Assembly (NCBI RefSeq): GCF_002858925.1 | Contig: NZ_PJRS01000018.1 | Span: 186,001-250,000 of the forward strand | Origin: Caulobacter zeae | Lineage (GTDB): Bacteria; Pseudomonadota; Alphaproteobacteria; Caulobacterales; Caulobacteraceae | Reading direction: 5' to 3' | Length of the DNA stretch: 64,000 nt | In this document: positions 60,412 to 64,000 of the stretch, piece after piece | Layout of the letters: the number at the start of each line of letters is the position of its first letter | How positions within the stretch are numbered: the first letter of the stretch is position 1 | Made by a program: the position numbers and the translations under genes | Notes under the pieces: generated by a model | The model's input: only the letters and a program-made list of their open reading frames with translations | Databases searched by the model: none | Told to the model about the DNA's origin: nothing

Positions 60412-60440
60412 GAGTTTAGGGCACACCCCGCCCTAAACTC
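60412..60440 (+). promoter_or_regulatory. Perfect 11-bp hairpin just before ntrY
   Basis: GAGTTTAGGGC (60412-60422) and GCCCTAAACTC (60430-60440) are exact inverted copies with a 7-nt loop, ending 6 nt before the ntrY ATG. No purine-rich ribosome site is present in that gap. It could end ntrC transcription, be a protein operator, or control ntrY translation. Confidence 0.6.
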
Positions 60441-60446
60441 GCATCG

Positions 60447-62690
60447 ATGAGTTCGGTCCCGTCAGTTTCGGAATCGGAAGACCGCCCGCGCCGTTTCAGT
60501 CGGTCCTGGTGGCGTGAACTCTTGAGATCACGCTACGTCCTGGGCGGCGGCTATGTGCTGGCTGCCATACTGACGGCCACGGGCGTCGGCCTGGCCTCGT
60601 CTCCGCCGACCACGGGCCCCATCGGCCCCGCCAGCACCGCCATCCTGGTGGTCCTCGGCTTCAACCTCGCCCTGATCCTGTGTGTCGCCGCCATCGTCGG
60701 CTGGCGGCTGCTCGACCTTATCGACGCCCGCTCCAGCGACGCCGGGGCGCGACTGCACCTGCGATTCGTGGGCCTGTTCTCGGTGGCGGCCGTTGCGCCG
60801 GCGGTGATCGTGGCGCTGTTCTTCGGCGTGCTGGTCAATCGCGGCGTCGACGGCTGGTTCAGCAAGCGCGTGACCACCGTCGTCGAGAACTCGGCGACCG
60901 TGGCGCGGTCCTACGTCTCCGAACAGACCAGCTACATCAGCCAACACATGGGCCCGATGGCCGCGACGCTGAACAGCGCCGCGCCGGCCATGGCCGAATC
61001 GCCGGTCGCCTTCGGCCACTTCCTGCGCACCCTGGCCGAGGACAACGGCTTCTCGTCGGCCTACATCCTCGACCGCGACGGCCGGATACTGGCCCGGGCC
61101 GAGCTGGCCGACGCCCCGCCGTTCCTGGCCCCGCCGCCGTCGAGCTTCCGCTGGACCGACACCGGCGAGATCACCTCGCAGCGCTTCGTGTCGGAGGACC
61201 TGTTTCGGGCCCTCTACAAGCTGAAGGGCTTTCCCGACGGCTACCTCTACATCGCCCGGCCGATCGACAAGGGCATCCTGGCCCACCTGATCGAGTCCGA
61301 AGAGTCGCTGATCTCCTATCGCGACGCGGCGGTGAACCGCGCCCGGATCCAGGCGATCTTCGGCCTCAGCTATGTCGAGACCGCCCTGCTGGTGCTGGTC
61401 GCGGCCGTCTGGGTCGGCATCGCCGCCGCCAACTCGATCGCCGCGCCCGTCTCTGGCCTGGTGCAGGCGGCGGGCCGGGTGTCGGCCGGAGACCTGGACG
61501 CACGCGTCGACGCCGAGGCCGGTCCAGAGGAAATCCGCGCCTTGTCCAACGCCTTCAACATGATGACGGCGGACCTTCAGACACAGCAGGCGGCGCTCAA
61601 GGACGCCAGCCTCGACGCCGAGTCGCGTCGCCAGTTCATCGAGACCGTCCTGTCGGGCGTCAGCGCCGGGGTCATCAGCCTCGACGGCGCCGGCCGTATC
61701 TCGGCCCTTAACCGGCGCGCGGGCGAGCTGCTGGCGCTGGACGAGACCGCCGAGGGCCAGGATCTGGTCGAGGCCGCGCCGGAGTTCGGCCAGGTGCTGG
61801 AGGAGATCGGCCAGGGCCGCCCCAACGCCGAGGTCGAGATCGATGTGGTGCGGGGCGGCGAGACCCTGCGCCTGCGCGTCCGGGCCGCCGGTCACGCCGC
61901 CGAGGGCCAGGTGCTGACCTTCGACGACGTGACGCGCCTGATGGCGGCCCAGCGCAACGCCGCCTGGAAGGACGTTGCCCGCCGCATCGCCCACGAGATC
62001 AAGAACCCGCTGACGCCGATCCAGCTGTCGGCCGAGCGCATCCGCCGGAAGTACCGCAAGGACATCACCGGCGACCTCGAGACCTTCGATCGCTGCACCG
62101 ACACCATCATCCGCCAGGTCGGCGACATCGGCCGCATGGTCGACGAGTTCTCGGCCTTCGCCCGCATGCCCGCGCCGCGCTTCGCGCCGGCCGACCTGGC
62201 CGAACTTCTGCGTGCGGGCGTGTTCGCCCAGCGCGTGGTCGACGCCGACACCGACGTCGTTATCGACGAGCCGGGCGGCGCCGTCTGGGTCAATTGCGAT
62301 GCGCGCATGGTCGGCCAGGCGCTGACCAACATCCTGAAGAACGCCGGCGAGGCGGTCGGAGCGCGGCGTCACCTGACGCCCGAACCGCGCGGCCAGATCG
62401 GTGCGACCCTGGTCTCCGACGACGAGGCGCTCTGCATCATCGTCGAGGACAACGGCGTCGGCCTGCCCGCGAAGGATCGCGACCGGCTGGCCGAGCCCTA
62501 TGTGACCACCCGCGAGAAGGGCACGGGCCTCGGCCTGGCCATCGTCAAGCGGATCATGGAGGACCACGGCGGCGAGCTGGTCCTCACCGACGCGCACGGC
62601 CATGCTGGCGCGCGCGTCGTCCTGAAGTTTCCGGTGTCGGCGCGGCTCGCCGCGGCGCCGACTGCCAACGGCGTAGAGGAGATGACATGA
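60447..62690 (+). CDS. ntrY: Membrane sensor kinase NtrY
   Basis: A 747-residue kinase. The N-terminus has about three membrane helices (about 28-50, 60-83, 110-135), then a periplasmic sensing part (to about 300), a further helix (about 308-330), a HAMP domain and a PAS domain (about 385-490). His516 is the phospho-acceptor ([13 protein letters not shown]), and the ATPase domain has NILKNAGEAV, VEDNGVGLP and GTGLGLAIV. It pairs with NtrX. The gene follows ntrC by 82 bp, which holds a perfect hairpin, and overlaps ntrX by 4 nt. Confidence 0.94.
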   Translation: MSSVPSVSESEDRPRRFSRSWWRELLRSRYVLGGGYVLAAILTATGVGLASSPPTTGPIGPASTAILVVLGFNLALILCVAAIVGWRLLDLIDARSSDAGARLHLRFVGLFSVAAVAPAVIVALFFGVLVNRGVDGWFSKRVTTVVENSATVARSYVSEQTSYISQHMGPMAATLNSAAPAMAESPVAFGHFLRTLAEDNGFSSAYILDRDGRILARAELADAPPFLAPPPSSFRWTDTGEITSQRFVSEDLFRALYKLKGFPDGYLYIARPIDKGILAHLIESEESLISYRDAAVNRARIQAIFGLSYVETALLVLVAAVWVGIAAANSIAAPVSGLVQAAGRVSAGDLDARVDAEAGPEEIRALSNAFNMMTADLQTQQAALKDASLDAESRRQFIETVLSGVSAGVISLDGAGRISALNRRAGELLALDETAEGQDLVEAAPEFGQVLEEIGQGRPNAEVEIDVVRGGETLRLRVRAAGHAAEGQVLTFDDVTRLMAAQRNAAWKDVARRIAHEIKNPLTPIQLSAERIRRKYRKDITGDLETFDRCTDTIIRQVGDIGRMVDEFSAFARMPAPRFAPADLAELLRAGVFAQRVVDADTDVVIDEPGGAVWVNCDARMVGQALTNILKNAGEAVGARRHLTPEPRGQIGATLVSDDEALCIIVEDNGVGLPAKDRDRLAEPYVTTREKGTGLGLAIVKRIMEDHGGELVLTDAHGHAGARVVLKFPVSARLAAAPTANGVEEMT

Positions 62691-64000
62691 GCGCCGACGT
62701 GCTGGTGGTCGACGACGAGGTCGACATCCGCGATCTGGTGGCGGGCATCCTGGAGGACGAAGGCTACGCCGTGCGTACGGCCGCCGACGCCGACCAGGCC
62801 CTGGCCGCTTTGCGCGCCCGCAAGCCCGCCCTGCTGGTCCTCGATATCTGGATGCAGGGCGGGGGCATGGACGGGCTGGAGCTGCTCGACATGGTCAAGA
62901 CGCTCGACGCCGACCTGCCGGTGATCATGATCTCGGGCCACGGCAACATCGAGACGGCCGTCAGCGCCATCAAGCGCGGCGCCTACGAGTTCCTGGAGAA
63001 GCCGTTCAAGTCCGACCGGCTGCTGCTGGTGGTCGAGCGCGCGCTTGAGGCGGCCAACCTCAAGCGCGAGAACCGCCGCCTGCGGGCCCAGAGCTTCGCC
63101 TCCGACGGCCTGATGGGCAAGTCGCAGGCCGCCCAGGCCCTGCGCCAGATGATCGCCAAGGTGGCTCCGGCCAACAGCCGCGTGCTGGTCGCGGGTCCGC
63201 CCGGCTCGGGCAAGGAACTGGTCGCGCGCCTGATCCACAGCGCCAGCGCCCGCACCCGCGCCGAGTTCGTGGCCGTCAGCTCGGCCGGCATGGCCCCCGA
63301 GCGCCTCGATGTCGAGCTGTTCGGCGAGGAAGGCGAGGGCGGTCGCCCGCGCAAGATCGGCGTGTTCGAGCGCGCACACGGCGGCACCCTCTATCTCGAC
63401 GAAGTGGCCGACATGCCGCGCGAGACCCAGAGCCGCATCCTGCGGGTGCTGGTCGAGCAACGCTTCCGCCGCGTGGGCGGGGACAGCGACGTGCAGGTCG
63501 ACGTACGGGTGATCTCGTCCACGTCGCGCGACCTGCGCGAGGAGATCGCCGCCGGACGCTTCCGCGAGGACCTGTTCCATCGCCTCAACGTGGTGCCCGT
63601 GCGCGTGCCCGGCCTGGCCGAGCGGCGCGAGGATATCCCGGAACTGATCAGCTACTTCATTGAGCGGATCAGCGAGGCCACCGGCATGCAGCGCCGTCGC
63701 CTGGGCGAGGACGCCCTGGCGACGCTTCAGGTCCAGGCCTGGCCGGGCAACGTCCGCCAACTGCGCAACAACGTCGAGCGGATGCTGATCCTCGCCGCCG
63801 GCGAGCCCGGCGACCTGATCACCGCCGAGATGCTGAACGCCTCCGAGCAGCCCGCCAGCGGCGGCTCGGGCGCGATCGGCGCCGAGCGGATCATCGCACT
63901 GCCGCTGCGCGAGGCCCGCGAACTGTTCGAGCGCGAGTATCTCAACGCCCAGATCCTGCGGTTCGGCGGCAATATCTCGCGCACGGCCAACTTCATCGGC
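62687..64000 (+). CDS. ntrX: Response regulator NtrX, 3' end beyond the window
   Basis: The first 438 codons are present. The receiver has phospho-acceptor Asp53 (LLVLDIWMQGG). The AAA+ domain has Walker A AGPPGSGKE, Walker B GGTLYLDEVAD and FREDLFHRLNV. The GAFTGA loop is absent: the region reads LFGEEGEGGRPRKIGVFE. The window ends within the C-terminal DNA-binding part (RFGGNISRTANFIG). NtrX with NtrY serves nitrogen, redox and envelope control in alphaproteobacteria. It starts at ATG 62687, overlapping the ntrY stop. Confidence 0.94.
   Translation, partial: MSADVLVVDDEVDIRDLVAGILEDEGYAVRTAADADQALAALRARKPALLVLDIWMQGGGMDGLELLDMVKTLDADLPVIMISGHGNIETAVSAIKRGAYEFLEKPFKSDRLLLVVERALEAANLKRENRRLRAQSFASDGLMGKSQAAQALRQMIAKVAPANSRVLVAGPPGSGKELVARLIHSASARTRAEFVAVSSAGMAPERLDVELFGEEGEGGRPRKIGVFERAHGGTLYLDEVADMPRETQSRILRVLVEQRFRRVGGDSDVQVDVRVISSTSRDLREEIAAGRFREDLFHRLNVVPVRVPGLAERREDIPELISYFIERISEATGMQRRRLGEDALATLQVQAWPGNVRQLRNNVERMLILAAGEPGDLITAEMLNASEQPASGGSGAIGAERIIALPLREARELFEREYLNAQILRFGGNISRTANFIG

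Noticed and set aside
60528..62603. Long minus-strand frame across ntrY
   Set aside because: NtrY on the plus strand has all kinase motifs; the antisense frame has none.

Overview
This is a GC-rich (roughly two-thirds G+C by eye), gene-dense window with the gene content and order expected of a Caulobacter-type alphaproteobacterium. Support for that placement: a fused ispDF next to dusB-ntrB-ntrC-ntrY-ntrX, ftsB directly before pdhA-pdhB-pdhC-lpd with a lipoyl domain on the E1 beta subunit, an alphaproteobacterial GTTC-N7-GTTC SOS box at lexA, several TonB-dependent receptors, and frequent GTG or TTG starts with 4-nt coupled overlaps. The genus is an inference. I see no tRNA or rRNA gene, insertion sequence, prophage or CRISPR array.

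Region 1 (1-13735) is an accessory catabolic island. It begins with the tail of a TonB-dependent siderophore-type receptor, then a second TonB receptor with a small secreted partner, and an IclR-type regulator. Next comes a ring-hydroxylating oxygenase system: a reductase on the minus strand and alpha, beta and Rieske ferredoxin genes on the plus strand. The plus-strand operon continues with gentisate 1,2-dioxygenase, fumarylpyruvate hydrolase, an aromatic-acid MFS symporter, a zeta-GST maleylpyruvate isomerase and an alginate-export-type porin. Together these should import an aromatic acid (salicylate is the best guess), 5-hydroxylate it to gentisate, and convert it through maleylpyruvate and fumarylpyruvate to fumarate and pyruvate. 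A 15-bp palindrome in the divergent promoter gap is the likely IclR operator.

Region 2 (13736-26137) is housekeeping: gltA and gltX, comEC, a PEP mutase/isocitrate lyase family enzyme, a secreted GH43 glycosidase, a small TonB-C-like protein, lexA with SOS boxes, a signal peptidase I paralogue, and trpC-trpD-trpG. Region 3 (26138-40749) has a secreted multicopper oxidase lying between trpG and trpE, a ppiD-trpE pair, tpiA, a 680-bp gene-free gap, a GNAT enzyme, secG, pyrG, rpmF, an aspartyl-protease-like protein, eno, a frameshifted alpha/beta hydrolase and a small secreted protein.

Region 4 (40750-49044) carries ftsB and the pyruvate dehydrogenase complex genes (pdhA, pdhB, pdhC, lpd) with an embedded glutathione peroxidase gene, then a phosphate-selective-type porin. 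Region 5 (49045-55545) has DoxX, an Aas-like acyl ligase, an alpha/beta-hydrolase lipoprotein that has lost its nucleophile serine, lipA with a START-domain Coq10/RatA-like gene, a FUSC transporter and pncC. Region 6 (55570-64000) is ispDF and the nitrogen regulatory locus dusB-ntrB-ntrC-ntrY-ntrX; ntrX is cut by the window edge.

The observations I rate most worth checking are the IclR palindrome and transport-gene hairpins of the gentisate operon, the serine-less hydrolase, NtrC and NtrX lacking the GAFTGA loop, the perfect hairpin just before ntrY, and the structured gap after tpiA. I did not find a clearly new multi-gene system.
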